Part shown: piece by piece, positions 1 through 7,753 of the stretch
Numbering within the stretch: position 1 is the first letter of the stretch
How the letters are laid out: the number at the start of each line of letters is the position of its first letter
Origin: an uncultured Nitrosomonadaceae bacterium
GTDB taxonomy: Bacteria; Pseudomonadota; Gammaproteobacteria; Burkholderiales; Nitrosomonadaceae
NCBI GenBank assembly: GCA_905612245.1
Contig: CAJQRL010000055.1
Location: forward strand, 1 to 39,263
Direction of reading: 5' to 3'
Length of the DNA: 39,263 nt
The notes under the pieces: model-generated
Told to the model about the DNA's origin: nothing
Database searches by the model: none
The model's input: the letters and a program-made list of their open reading frames with translations, nothing else
Position numbers and translations under genes: made by a program

Positions 1-253
1 ACTGATTCAGAATGGAACCGCGTATACAGTAAGCCGCAAAGGCTTCAAATTGATGGTCATATGAGCCTTTATAACGCTTGATTGCGTCCATTAGGCCAGC
101 TATTCCAGCCTGAATAAGATCATCTATAAGTACGCAGGCAGGTAGTTTTGCCCTTATGTGCTCGGCTATACGTTTTACAAGTGGTGTAAATTGCTTGATA
201 AACTGTTCCTCATCAATATTTTCTATAGAGGTACTTAAAGTAGAAGTATTCAT
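1..253 (-). CDS. fliA: RNA polymerase sigma factor, FliA (sigma-28) type, 3' end outside window
   Basis: The minus-strand reading frame starting at the ATG complementary to 251-253 runs open to the left edge, giving about 84 N-terminal residues. The stretch FTPLVKRIAEHIRAKLPA followed by IDDLIQAGIAGLMDAIKRY matches sigma region 2 of the FliA/WhiG class, which directs transcription of late flagellar genes; the frame continues through FAAYCIRGSIL, equivalent to the FliA segment before region 2.4. The C-terminal regions 3 and 4 lie outside the window, so the gene is truncated only by the edge. No strong Shine-Dalgarno is visible before the ATG. A flagellar cluster probably continues to the left, which is inference. 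A related flagellar or WhiG-like sigma factor is the main alternative. Confidence 0.85.
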   Translation of the reverse strand, partial: MNTSTLSTSIENIDEEQFIKQFTPLVKRIAEHIRAKLPACVLIDDLIQAGIAGLMDAIKRYKGSYDHQFEAFAAYCIRGSILNQ

Positions 254-330
254 AGTTGTAATATTTATTTAAATTATTATGCCAACATGGCTGATTAAAA
301 CTTATGGACCCGTTAACCTTTCATCATCAT

Positions 331-471
331 TTACAAATGCAAACTAATTCCTATATATAAGCCCCAGGCTAAAAAAAGAGCTATGACAGATCCCAAGGCA
401 AGGTTCAGCATGTCTTCACTCTTCTTGTCCCCTAAATTAAGGCTCTGTTGGATGCTTGTAATTTGTGACAT
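331..471 (-). CDS. small single-pass membrane protein, unrecognised
   Basis: A 46-residue frame on the minus strand starts at an ATG (469-471) with a GGAG sequence 8 nt upstream; an in-frame ATG five codons earlier (484-486) lacks a clear ribosome site. The N-terminal half is polar (SITSIQQSLNLGDKKSED-like); the C-terminal half is one hydrophobic segment (LALGSVIALFLAWGLYIGIS). It sits 77 nt upstream of the FliA-type sigma gene on the same strand and could be co-transcribed with it. I recognise no family. Support comes from the start site, the membrane segment and the co-orientation; length alone would not be convincing. Confidence 0.45.
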   Translation of the reverse strand: MSQITSIQQSLNLGDKKSEDMLNLALGSVIALFLAWGLYIGISLHL

Positions 472-715
472 AGCTTGTGGCTCCATTCTTAAATTAAAGT
501 GACAATTGAGCCTAAATTAGGCTTGTTTTTTCTTCTTTAGCGTTTTACAGCTCCTACATATAGTCTGAGTATTATCAGCTTGAGATTGTTCCATCTCATT
601 AGCCATCCTATCTAAAACTCCTGCAATATTTGTATGCTCCTCAACTTGTAGTTGAACTCAACTACATTTTTATTCTGATGAAATTTCAGATATTCTATAT
701 AAAAATGCATTTAAA

Positions 716-738
716 GCATATTATAACGTATAATATGC
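716..738. promoter_or_regulatory. perfect 10-bp inverted repeat overlapping a -10 box (putative XRE operator)
   Basis: Two 10-bp arms, GCATATTATA (716-725) and TATAATATGC (729-738), are exact reverse complements separated by ACG. The right arm contains the sequence TATAAT (729-734), a consensus -10 element for the XRE-type gene starting at 770. A 20-bp dyad over the promoter of a small helix-turn-helix regulator is the classic layout for negative autoregulation. The dyad and the TATAAT match are seen directly; binding by the neighbouring regulator is inferred. Confidence 0.6.
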
Positions 739-769
739 ATTAGGTGTATATATTTATGGGGGTCCTTTA

Positions 770-1087
770 GTGTCAATTACTACAGTGGCTAAATTAATTA
801 GAACTGCCCGAAACGAGCATAGTCAGAAGGAATTTGCTCTAGAATTAGGCGTGAAACAATCATCTATTAGCCGTTATGAAAGCGGGAAGGTGAACCCATC
901 AGTACAGGTAATTGAGCACTGTATGCGCCTGGTGCATTCGGAAGGAACTGAGTTAATACCAACAGCAGATGAATTAGCATTAAAAATAAAGGCAGGACTT
1001 GCCGAAGCAGGTCAGGGCAGATTGAGGCTAGCACTTGAAAGGCTTATTGAAGTTCTTGCTAAGGATCGTACGGTTAACGGACTTTAA
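770..1087 (+). CDS. XRE-family helix-turn-helix transcriptional regulator
   Basis: A 105-residue protein. Residues about 5-57 form a Cro/C1-type HTH: the run FALELGVKQSSISRYESGK is the typical helix 2 / recognition helix 3 pattern followed by the conserved YESGK..PS turn. The C-terminal half is a charged helical region of unknown role, possibly for dimerisation. The start is GTG at 770 with a run of Gs (758-762) as ribosome site; an upstream ATG at 756 is out of frame and stops at once. The perfect palindrome at 716-738 lies just upstream, so it probably controls its own promoter. No toxin or partner gene is adjacent, so an antitoxin role has no support. Confidence 0.85.
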   Translation: MSITTVAKLIRTARNEHSQKEFALELGVKQSSISRYESGKVNPSVQVIEHCMRLVHSEGTELIPTADELALKIKAGLAEAGQGRLRLALERLIEVLAKDRTVNGL

Positions 1088-1174
1088 AAACTAAACGAGA
1101 GCGGACCCTAACCAGTCATTCAGGCCTAATTTATAATCTATTGCCTAACATACACTTACAAGCTAAAAAATAAA

Positions 1175-1468
1175 TTACCGATAGGCAAAGAATAGATTAA
1201 AAGGGAAGGGTAGGTAGTAGCGAAGAGGAGACTCCTCTTCTTTACTCCATCCATACTTCTCATTCATACATTTATCAATCTCGTTTTTAATAAATTCTTT
1301 ATCCTGTAAATTTCCAGATTTTATTGCTGATTGATTAGCGCCTTGCTTGCAATGCAGCAGGTCTAAATAGCTACCTGTTTGTTTTTTTGTTGGGTGTTCC
1401 CAGCGGGTGGTGGTAGCGCAGCTACTCAAGGCAGCAGTAATACAAATAATTATAATAAATTTATACAT
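1175..1468 (-). CDS. small lipoprotein, unrecognised
   Basis: A 97-residue protein with a signal peptide (MYKFIIIICITAALSSCA) ending in a lipobox LSSC, so Cys17 should be lipidated and the protein anchored in the outer or inner membrane. After the lipobox come TTTRWEHPTK and two cysteines (in LLHCKQGAN and DKCMNEKYGW), which could form a disulfide in the periplasm. The C-terminus is aromatic-rich (PFPFNLFFAYR). The gene is convergent with the XRE regulator. No family assignment can be made beyond lipoprotein. Confidence 0.7.
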   Translation of the reverse strand: MYKFIIIICITAALSSCATTTRWEHPTKKQTGSYLDLLHCKQGANQSAIKSGNLQDKEFIKNEIDKCMNEKYGWSKEEESPLRYYLPFPFNLFFAYR

Positions 1469-1606
1469 TTCAAAAATTTAAATAAGGAAGAGCCCTGATA
1501 TAATTGGATGGAGCGTCTGCTTTTAGGGTCTATCGTACAGGATAATAATAATTAATTTATGTGTTATTTATCTAAATTATTACCAATGCTTTATTAGTAA
1601 TAGATG

Positions 1607-1957
1607 TTAATTAACAATAACTGCGCTTGTTAAAGTTCCGAAAACTGATACAGCAACAAGAGGAAAAACAAAATAGACTACCGGAAGAGAGAGGATAATC
1701 AATGATTTTTGTATCTCCCTAAGGCCTGATCTGTCGAGTGCTGATGTTAACTTAGATGACAGAAAATAACCGGACACAATTACTATCCCTGATAAAATCA
1801 TGGTTATTATAGGAATCACAACGTCTTCTGACTGAGTAAAATTTAATGAACGGCTAATGGTCGTAGTTAGCCCACTATTATTTGCAGTAGACATTAAACA
1901 GAATCCTGCTAAAAGATGTAGAAAAATTCTAAAGCGTGGTGATTTGTGCCATTCCAT
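1607..1957 (-). CDS. small multi-pass membrane protein, unrecognised
   Basis: A 116-residue protein with three to four hydrophobic segments (about residues 10-28, 48-68, 86-112), so a likely inner-membrane protein. The ATG is preceded by AGGGA about 8 nt upstream. The basic N-terminus (MEWHKSPRFR) and the short polar loop between segments 2 and 3 (SSKLTSALDRSGLREIQKS) suggest a cytoplasmic N-terminus. No catalytic motif or family signature is apparent. It is co-oriented with the downstream lipoprotein gene (ends 1175), about 140 nt away, with no obvious functional link. Confidence 0.6.
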   Translation of the reverse strand: MEWHKSPRFRIFLHLLAGFCLMSTANNSGLTTTISRSLNFTQSEDVVIPIITMILSGIVIVSGYFLSSKLTSALDRSGLREIQKSLIILSLPVVYFVFPLVAVSVFGTLTSAVIVN

Positions 1958-2137
1958 TTAATTATTCCCTGTCATAATACGACTGATATTCATTTCAATA
2001 TTTTTAGATTAAGTCTATTCTTCTCAAGGGTATAAAATAATTCCCCAAAGCTTGTTGCTCTATTCGGAACTAAAAAATACAGCCCTAGAATCCGAGGAAG
2101 GAATGCTGGATAGGGGCCAATAGGGCGTTAAGATCTA

Positions 2138-3145
2138 TTATTTTTTGTGTTCCAGTTTCATCACATCTTCTATTTTCATGCCCATTTTTGATTCGCCACC
2201 AAAGACAGTTCCTACCTTTTTCTTGTCTAAATTTTCTAAATTCAGGGAATAGACTGCTTTAGGAAGCGGGAAGTATTTAACTTCTTCTACCAGCGCCTGA
2301 CCTTTCGTCATGTAGAAATCAATAAGATCTCTTACTTCTGGTCTTTCTGCTGCCTTTACATTGACGTAAATGAAAATTGGTCGTGATAAAGGTTGATAAG
2401 TTCCATTTGCAACTGTTTCATAGGATGGGAGTACGCCTCCATTACCAGCATCTATGGCCACAGCGTTAAGTTTCTTCCTGTTCTCTACATAATAAGCAAA
2501 ACCAAAAAAAGCAAGACCGTTTTTATCTCTTGATACACCTTGAACCAGAACATTATCATCTTCAGATGCTGTGAAATCCCCTCTACTTGATTTAGATTTA
2601 CCAACAATCGCTTCAGTAAAATAATCGAAAGTGCCTGAATCTGCACCTGCGCCATAGAGCTTGAATTTTGCATTTGGCCATGCCGGGTTTATCTGGTTCC
2701 AGCTATTAATTTTATTTTGGGCAGCAGGCCCCCACATTTTCTTCAACTCTGCTACGGTTATAGTCTTACTCCAATTATTTTTTGGGTGGATTACAACTGT
2801 TAATGCATCAAATGCTACGGGCATTTCAACATACTCAATACCCGCTTTTTTACATTTATCCATTTCTTTCTGCATTATGGGGCGAGAAGCGTTTGTAATA
2901 TCTACCTCTCCTCTGCAGAATTTCTTAAAACCACCGCCTGTTCCGGATATGCCAACTGTTACCCTAGCTTTTCCTCGTTTGGCAATTTGAAAATCTTCTG
3001 CTACTGCTTCGGTAATAGGATAGACAGTGCTGGAACCGTCAATTCTTATTGTTCCAGCATTTCCAATACCGATACCAGCAAAGCTAATAAATAGGGCCCC
3101 TAAGGTTACTAAAGTGCCAGGCATATTAGAATTCAATAATTTCAT
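2138..3145 (-). CDS. pstS: PstS-family phosphate-binding periplasmic protein
   Basis: A 335-residue periplasmic binding protein with an N-terminal signal peptide (hydrophobic residues about 8-30, then NAGTIRIDGSSTVYPI). The family hallmarks are present: IDGSSTVYPITEAVAEDF at the mature N-terminus and the phosphate-binding loop SGTGGGFKKFCRGEVDIT, then NASRPI and the second binding region GADSGTFDYF. These define PstS/SphX-type phosphate binding proteins. No pstC, pstA or pstB is adjacent; instead the gene lies 22 nt after two OprP-type porins, suggesting a co-transcribed outer-membrane-to-periplasm phosphate capture module. An AGGA ribosome site precedes the ATG. A phosphate-scavenging or sensory role is inferred; delivery would need an ABC permease encoded elsewhere. 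Confidence 0.9.
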   Translation of the reverse strand: MKLLNSNMPGTLVTLGALFISFAGIGIGNAGTIRIDGSSTVYPITEAVAEDFQIAKRGKARVTVGISGTGGGFKKFCRGEVDITNASRPIMQKEMDKCKKAGIEYVEMPVAFDALTVVIHPKNNWSKTITVAELKKMWGPAAQNKINSWNQINPAWPNAKFKLYGAGADSGTFDYFTEAIVGKSKSSRGDFTASEDDNVLVQGVSRDKNGLAFFGFAYYVENRKKLNAVAIDAGNGGVLPSYETVANGTYQPLSRPIFIYVNVKAAERPEVRDLIDFYMTKGQALVEEVKYFPLPKAVYSLNLENLDKKKVGTVFGGESKMGMKIEDVMKLEHKK

Positions 3146-3167
3146 TATCCTATTTCCTATTTATAAA

Positions 3168-4865
3168 TTAGATAGCTATTTGAGTTCTAAACATGAATGT
3201 ATTTAGTCCATCCGGTTTTCCACCATTTGAACGCTTAATTAGCGGGGAGTTATCTATTTCAATGATCCTATCAAAACCAAACATTAAGCGGACATTTTCA
3301 TTTGCATACCAGTTCAAAGCAAAACTAAAGTTTTTCATGGAGCCGCCTTTATATGCTCCGTCATTCATGTTTATTCCACCAACACGTGCGGCTACTTCCC
3401 ACGCACCCAGTCCGCCACTAGCCAAACTAAATGCATTTTTTGGTTTTAATCTTCTAAACAACCCATCCCTATAGGTACGTGATTCACCGGTCAGAGTTAC
3501 AGCTGCCTCACCGTACCAGCCATGAAAATCAAGAGTAGTCCCATACGCACTACCAGTTGTACTACTACGCTGCACCCAGGACCGGGTAAACTCACCGCCG
3601 AGACTTAAAGGGCCATATACAGCGTTTGCTTCCAATCCCACCATTTTTATATTTCTAACATGCATGATACTTGTATTAATTGGGTATAAATTACTTAGTT
3701 TATTAGTTTCATATTTATAATTTAGGGAATGAGCTGATGCACCATTTACCTGGTCATTATCACTGCTCCTCCGGTAATTTCCGGCGACCCCTAAATGAAC
3801 TAGCTTTTGTATCCCATCATCATTATTAAGTATAGGGTTAAATGTCGCCCGGCCATTAACACCCCACCCCTCATCGCGGGCATTATTTTCTTGCATTCCG
3901 TCACCATATACACCCGCTTGCGTAGTCCATTTTTTTCCGTGACTAGCTAGATTCAACCCAATTGCACGCCCTACAACCGGCTTATTGAGTACATTCATCA
4001 TGGATCGTCCCATAAACATCAGATCACTGGAGCCTTCAAGTAATTCACGGCTGAAAGCTTGCTTTTGATGACCAACGGTTACTTGAAGTTTTTTATCCTC
4101 AAATATTTTCAGGCCGGTATAAGCAAGTTTCAAGTCTTTTACTCTTATTTGATCACCAGCGAAATCGATGTCCGTCTTAAATTTCCATACTTTATATAAT
4201 GTAGTTGTGAAACCTATACGTGCTTTAGTGATTTGTGTTCCACTATTAGCTTCTGCCAGATCGCCTCCATTTGAGAAGTGATCATTACTGCTAACTGATG
4301 CATCCGCATGCATCTTCCCACCTAATTTAAACTTGAAATTTCCGTCTGCTGACTTAGCCTGAAATCCATATTTACCTAATGTGACTTTTGTACTCTGAGA
4401 ATCTTTGACTTCTTTTTCTAGAGAATCTACCTTACTGACAAGTCGCAAATGACCTTTGCGCCGCGTGACTTTTACATCTCTGAATTTCTGAATTTGTTTT
4501 TCAAGCGAATTTATTTTACGTATAAGCTGCTCATTATCAGCTTCAGCCTTTAATTCTGCGCCTCTATTTCTTAGAGGCAAGACGGCAGCAGTTTTTATCT
4601 GTTCTTTTTTATCTTGATCGCTTCTTACTCTTACTCTTCCTCTTCTTCTGTTTCTTTTAGTCATAGCATCATTTGCTGTTGCTTGTATTTGTTTTGACTT
4701 ATCTTCTACCCGTTCAAATGTTCCAAGTCGTTCTCGACCCGGACCAGCCTCTGTAAATATTTGCTTAGTTGTAGTATCTACATAAAGCTCAATTGCATGG
4801 GCTCCAGATGTAGCACCTATCCATATTAGAAGAATTAGAACTGCTCTAAAGGTGCTTTTAATCAA
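3168..4865 (-). CDS. OprO/OprP-family phosphate-selective porin, long N-terminal extension
   Basis: A 565-residue outer-membrane protein. A signal peptide (1-24, ending ATSGAHA) is followed by a region of about 130 residues that is not barrel-like: an Arg-rich patch (TKRNRRRGRVRVR, near 69-81) and a heptad-like coiled-coil (about 105-155, RKINSLEKQIQKF and KVDSLEKEVKDS). The barrel begins at GNFKFKLGGKMHADASVSSND, the OprP/OprO start, and contains the family-typical GHQKQAFSRELLEG and MRxMNVLNKPVVGRAIG regions. OprP trimers conduct phosphate (or polyphosphate for OprO); selectivity here is unproven. The start is TTG with GGGGAG upstream. The protein ends in Ile rather than the usual aromatic residue. 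It is a tandem paralogue of the next gene, 168 nt apart. Confidence 0.88.
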   Translation of the reverse strand: MIKSTFRAVLILLIWIGATSGAHAIELYVDTTTKQIFTEAGPGRERLGTFERVEDKSKQIQATANDAMTKRNRRRGRVRVRSDQDKKEQIKTAAVLPLRNRGAELKAEADNEQLIRKINSLEKQIQKFRDVKVTRRKGHLRLVSKVDSLEKEVKDSQSTKVTLGKYGFQAKSADGNFKFKLGGKMHADASVSSNDHFSNGGDLAEANSGTQITKARIGFTTTLYKVWKFKTDIDFAGDQIRVKDLKLAYTGLKIFEDKKLQVTVGHQKQAFSRELLEGSSDLMFMGRSMMNVLNKPVVGRAIGLNLASHGKKWTTQAGVYGDGMQENNARDEGWGVNGRATFNPILNNDDGIQKLVHLGVAGNYRRSSDNDQVNGASAHSLNYKYETNKLSNLYPINTSIMHVRNIKMVGLEANAVYGPLSLGGEFTRSWVQRSSTTGSAYGTTLDFHGWYGEAAVTLTGESRTYRDGLFRRLKPKNAFSLASGGLGAWEVAARVGGINMNDGAYKGGSMKNFSFALNWYANENVRLMFGFDRIIEIDNSPLIKRSNGGKPDGLNTFMFRTQIAI

Positions 4866-5033
4866 TTAGTCTCCCCGACTAAGGTGAATATGGATTTGTT
4901 CAAGTGGACGCCGCAGAGATTTTATTACAAAGAGAGACTCTTTACAAAGAAATAGCTTAAATGAAATTCCTTCCGGGCAGGACTAAATATTATCTTGTGT
5001 CTTATTTGCTATTTGCTGTTTTATAATTCTAAA

Positions 5034-6548
5034 TTAGATGGCTATTTGAGTTCTAAACATGAATGTATTCAGGCCGTCCGGTTTTCCGCCATTTGTACGG
5101 CTGATTAGCGGAGAGTTATTAATATCAATGATCCTGTCATAACCAAACATCAGACGGACATTCTCATTTGCATACCAATTCAGCGCAAAACTAAAGTTTT
5201 TCATGGAGCCACCTTTATATGCCCCGTCATTCATGTTTATTCCACCAACTCGTGCCGCTATTTCCCATGCGCCGAATCCACCATTAGCCAGGCTAAATGT
5301 GCTCTTTGGTTTTAATCTCTTAAATACCCCATTCTTATAAGTACGTGATTCGCCCGTTAGAGTTAGGGCTGCCTCTCCATACCAGCCATGAAAAGCAAGA
5401 GAACTCATTCCATTATTTCTATCCATCCAGGACTGGGTAAATTCACCACCTACACTGAAGGGTCCATATACACCATTAGCTTCAAAACCAATCATTTTTA
5501 GATTTTTAGCAGTGGTGATGGTGCCCGTATCAACAGGATACAAGTTACTCATGTGAGAGGTTTCATATTTATACCGAATCCCCCCCCGCGAATTAGTAGC
5601 CGAATTACTAGTCTCTCGGTAATTTCCAGCGAGACCCAAATGAATTAGCTTCTGTATCCCATTATCATTATTTAATATTGGATTAAAGGTTGCTCGCCCA
5701 TTCACACCCCATCCCTCATCCTTACTAGTATTATTTGGAGAAATTGACTCCCCATATACACCAGTCTGTGCAGTCCATTTTCTTCCGTGAGCAGCTATAT
5801 TTACACCAATTGCACGATCTACAACTGGAGCATTGAGTATATTCATCATGGATCTTTCAGTGTACATATTATCATTTGAGCTTTGTTGCAGTTCACGACT
5901 GAAAGCTTGTTTTTGATGACCAACAGTAATCCTGGTCTTTATTTTCTCGAATATTTTTAGGCCCGTATAAGCTAGTTTTAAGTCTTTGATAGCAACCTCG
6001 TTATCAGCGAAATCAATATCCGACTTAAATTTCCATACTTTATGAAATGTACTCATGAAGGTTAAACGTGCTCGACGTATTTCTGTTCCATTATTTGCTT
6101 CAGCAGGTGACCCACTTTCTGAGAAGTTGTCATTACTGCTCAATGAAGCATCCGCATGCATCCGTCCGCCTATTTTAAACTTGAAATTTCCATCTGCTGA
6201 TTCGGCTTGTAATCCCTTTTTATCCAATGTTACTTTTACATTCTTTGATTTTTTTATTTCTTTTTCCAGAGAATCTACTCTGCTGACAAGTCGCGCGGTT
6301 TCAGCTTTAATTTTAAATTTTGAATTTCTATTCCGTGGAGGTAAGACAGGGGAGGGGTCTGCTTGTACTGCTTGTTCTGATTTTTCTTTCACTCTTTCGA
6401 ATGCACCAATTAGTTCCCGATCAGGACCTGATTCAGTAAACACCTGCTTAGTTTTAGTGTTCACATAAAGGTCAATCGCATAAGATCCAGATGTAACACT
6501 CATCCCTAAAAACAGGGCAAGAATAAATTTAAATATAATGGACTTCAA
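5034..6548 (-). CDS. OprO/OprP-family phosphate-selective porin (tandem paralogue)
   Basis: A 504-residue porin closely similar to its downstream neighbour: the last 60 residues are nearly identical (MKNFSFALNWYANENVRLMF block, NNSPLISRTNGGKPDG), and so is the GHQKQAFSREL segment. It has a signal peptide (1-24, GSYA|IDLYV), a shorter coiled-coil linker (RLVSRVDSLEKEIKKSK) and lacks the Arg-rich insert of the paralogue. The barrel starts near GNFKFKIGGRMHADASLSSND. The start is TTG with AGGAGA 6 nt upstream. It is probably first in the porin-porin-pstS operon. A Pho-box-like repeat lies about 100 nt upstream. The duplication is seen directly; distinct substrate preference of the two copies is speculation. 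Confidence 0.88.
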   Translation of the reverse strand: MKSIIFKFILALFLGMSVTSGSYAIDLYVNTKTKQVFTESGPDRELIGAFERVKEKSEQAVQADPSPVLPPRNRNSKFKIKAETARLVSRVDSLEKEIKKSKNVKVTLDKKGLQAESADGNFKFKIGGRMHADASLSSNDNFSESGSPAEANNGTEIRRARLTFMSTFHKVWKFKSDIDFADNEVAIKDLKLAYTGLKIFEKIKTRITVGHQKQAFSRELQQSSNDNMYTERSMMNILNAPVVDRAIGVNIAAHGRKWTAQTGVYGESISPNNTSKDEGWGVNGRATFNPILNNDNGIQKLIHLGLAGNYRETSNSATNSRGGIRYKYETSHMSNLYPVDTGTITTAKNLKMIGFEANGVYGPFSVGGEFTQSWMDRNNGMSSLAFHGWYGEAALTLTGESRTYKNGVFKRLKPKSTFSLANGGFGAWEIAARVGGINMNDGAYKGGSMKNFSFALNWYANENVRLMFGYDRIIDINNSPLISRTNGGKPDGLNTFMFRTQIAI

Positions 6549-6644
6549 ATCTCTCCTAGATAATTAGCAAAAATTATACTAGAGAGATTAGCTTTATTAA
6601 ATGACACTTTCATTTCATGTAAATTACATTTATATGAAAATTTT

Positions 6645-6662
6645 GTTACGGGAATGTTACAA
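6645..6662 (-). promoter_or_regulatory. candidate Pho-box-like direct repeat upstream of the porin operon
   Basis: On the minus strand the sequence reads TTGTAACATTCCCGTAAC: two 7-mers, TTGTAAC and CCGTAAC, with an 11-bp period, the spacing of PhoB half-sites. A further GTGTCAT lies 40-50 nt nearer the gene (6600-6607). The match to the enteric consensus CTGTCAT is partial, so PhoB binding is a suggestion resting mainly on the phosphate-uptake genes downstream. Confidence 0.3.
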
Positions 6663-6755
6663 ATAAAGATTATGCCGTCAAACCTGTAAATTATAAAGCT
6701 GTCATACAAACGGCAAAGAGTCTAAGAAATTATTATACTGCAAAGTAATTAATGT

Positions 6756-6983
6756 CTATTTAGCATGACTACCATCACAGTAGGGACGATTAGTTGATTC
6801 CTGGCACCCGCATGCATAAACAGTTTTAACTTCATCGAATTTAACCACATAGGGTGTTTTGTCTGTTGTTACATGGGAGCCATCACAATAAGGTCCATTC
6901 TTGGATAATCCACAGGCACAAAATGCTTTTGTATCACCTGCTTTTACCTCAATAGCAAATGGTTTGTCTTGCCACCTGGCCAT
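6756..6983 (-). CDS. double CDGSH-type [2Fe-2S] iron-sulfur protein
   Basis: A 75-residue protein with two complete CDGSH motifs (C-x-C-x2-S/T-x3-P-x-C-D-G-S-H): CACGLSKNGPYCDGSH in the first half and CGCQESTNRPYCDGSH near the C-terminus. Each should bind a redox-active, pH-labile [2Fe-2S] cluster through three Cys and one His. This tandem-motif form is common in bacteria; the physiological partner is generally unknown. The start ATG has AAGGAG 8 nt upstream. It lies 207 nt upstream of the first porin on the same strand and is probably an independent unit. The family call is firm; the function as electron carrier or Fe-S donor is inferred. Confidence 0.93.
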   Translation of the reverse strand: MARWQDKPFAIEVKAGDTKAFCACGLSKNGPYCDGSHVTTDKTPYVVKFDEVKTVYACGCQESTNRPYCDGSHAK

Positions 6984-7310
6984 AGCTCTTCTCCTTATAT
7001 TAAGTTGGTTAATTAGAATATTCTTGTGGATTCAAATTTTTTATTCAAAAGATTTTTGTCCTACGCTCTAAAACCTTATTTAATATTAATGAAGTGCTAA
7101 AAAATATGCTTGTTATTGTACTGCAATCTTATCTAAATAAAATACTAATTATCTGTTTTGAATGTAGCAAATCGCCACATAGAATAGCCAAAAATTAATG
7201 CAATGTGTTTAGAAAATTTAGATGGCAGAAAGTTATGGGTGCACGCTGAAAGATTAAATAGAATTAAATGTTGGAGTTAGTTAATGACTGACAATAGACA
7301 ACAATAAAAT

Positions 7311-7364
7311 ATTTCACTTTGATGTGGATTGGTAAAAATTTCACTTTGATCTGGATTGGTAAAA
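7311..7364. repeat. 27-bp direct tandem repeat, two copies with one mismatch
   Basis: Two adjacent 27-bp units (7311-7337 and 7338-7364) beginning ATTTCACTTTGAT and ending TGGATTGGTAAAA differ only at one base (G/C in the centre). They lie in a gene-free stretch. Origin unknown: possibilities are a duplicated regulator-binding site or a scar of a mobile element end; I saw no transposase remnants nearby. Confidence 0.8.
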
Positions 7365-7431
7365 GATAAAGCTATATTTTTGCTTAGAGGGGAGGGGGGA
7401 ATGCTATAACTATAGAGTATGAGAACTCTAG

Positions 7432-7466
7432 ACTTCACAGACAATATTAATTAATGTCTGTGAAGT
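7432..7466. terminator. strong stem-loop, probable (bi-directional) transcription terminator
   Basis: Perfect 12-bp inverted repeat ACTTCACAGACA (7432-7443) / TGTCTGTGAAGT (7455-7466) with an 11-nt AT-rich loop. On the plus strand it is followed by TTTTTAA, giving a canonical rho-independent shape. It lies just beyond the stop codon of the minus-strand gene ending at 7483, where it could also end transcription or protect the 3' end, though the minus-strand T-run is missing. Confidence 0.6.
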
Positions 7467-7482
7467 TTTTAAGTAACATTAC

Positions 7483-7713
7483 TTATGGGCAAGTATGTGT
7501 TGTCCCATCTGTTGAGTCTTTTATTTTTTCACCTTTATCTTTCTCTGCGCAGGCCATTCTATTTAGAATTGCTTGAGCAGTTTCACCCATTAGCGCTCTT
7601 TCTGCGGTAGACATACTATCAAGATCTGTCAAATCATTATCTGATGCGGCCATAGCTGGCGAATTAATCATAAATACTGCTAAGGCAGCAGCGGTGATCA
7701 ATAATTTGTTCAT
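7483..7713 (-). CDS. small secreted protein, unrecognised
   Basis: A 76-residue protein with a clear signal peptide (MNKLLITAAALAVFMINSPAMA, cleavage after AMA). The mature part, about 53 residues, is acidic at first (SDNDLTDLDSM) and has two cysteines (in NRMACAEKDK and the C-terminal THTCP), likely one disulfide. A strong ribosome site (AAGGAG) precedes the ATG. A perfect 8-bp inverted repeat (7754-7770) lies in its promoter region and a stem-loop follows it. No homologous family comes to mind; periplasmic location is the only firm inference. Confidence 0.65.
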   Translation of the reverse strand: MNKLLITAAALAVFMINSPAMAASDNDLTDLDSMSTAERALMGETAQAILNRMACAEKDKGEKIKDSTDGTTHTCP

Positions 7714-7753
7714 CCTTGTTTCTCCTTTTCTGATTTATATTCGGTATATAATT

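Larger units (their letters stand above)
6984..7482. other. intergenic stretch with AT-rich DNA, one tandem repeat and one stem-loop
   Basis: No open frame longer than about a dozen codons with a ribosome site is visible on either strand. The stretch holds a 27-bp tandem duplication (7311-7364) and a strong stem-loop (7432-7466), annotated separately. The upstream part (6984-7300) must contain the promoter of the CDGSH gene but shows no distinctive element beyond AT-rich sequence. Confidence 0.6.

Noticed and set aside
509-531. Hairpin AGCCTA-AAT-TAGGCT followed by a T-run on the plus strand
   Set aside because: Terminator shape, but no plus-strand gene lies upstream; the 6-bp stem is short enough to be chance.
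517-606. 29-codon minus-strand frame beginning MANEMEQSQADN with a CxxC and a Lys-rich end
   Set aside because: Very short, weak ribosome site (GGAG about 10 nt away), no recognisable family; could be real but evidence is too thin to call.
770-1087. XRE regulator as antitoxin of a toxin-antitoxin pair
   Set aside because: No small co-transcribed toxin-like gene on either side; the next gene is a convergent lipoprotein.
4928-4960. Repeated TTACAAAG as Pho boxes between the porins
   Set aside because: Two copies 17 bp apart do not fit the 11-bp PhoB half-site period.
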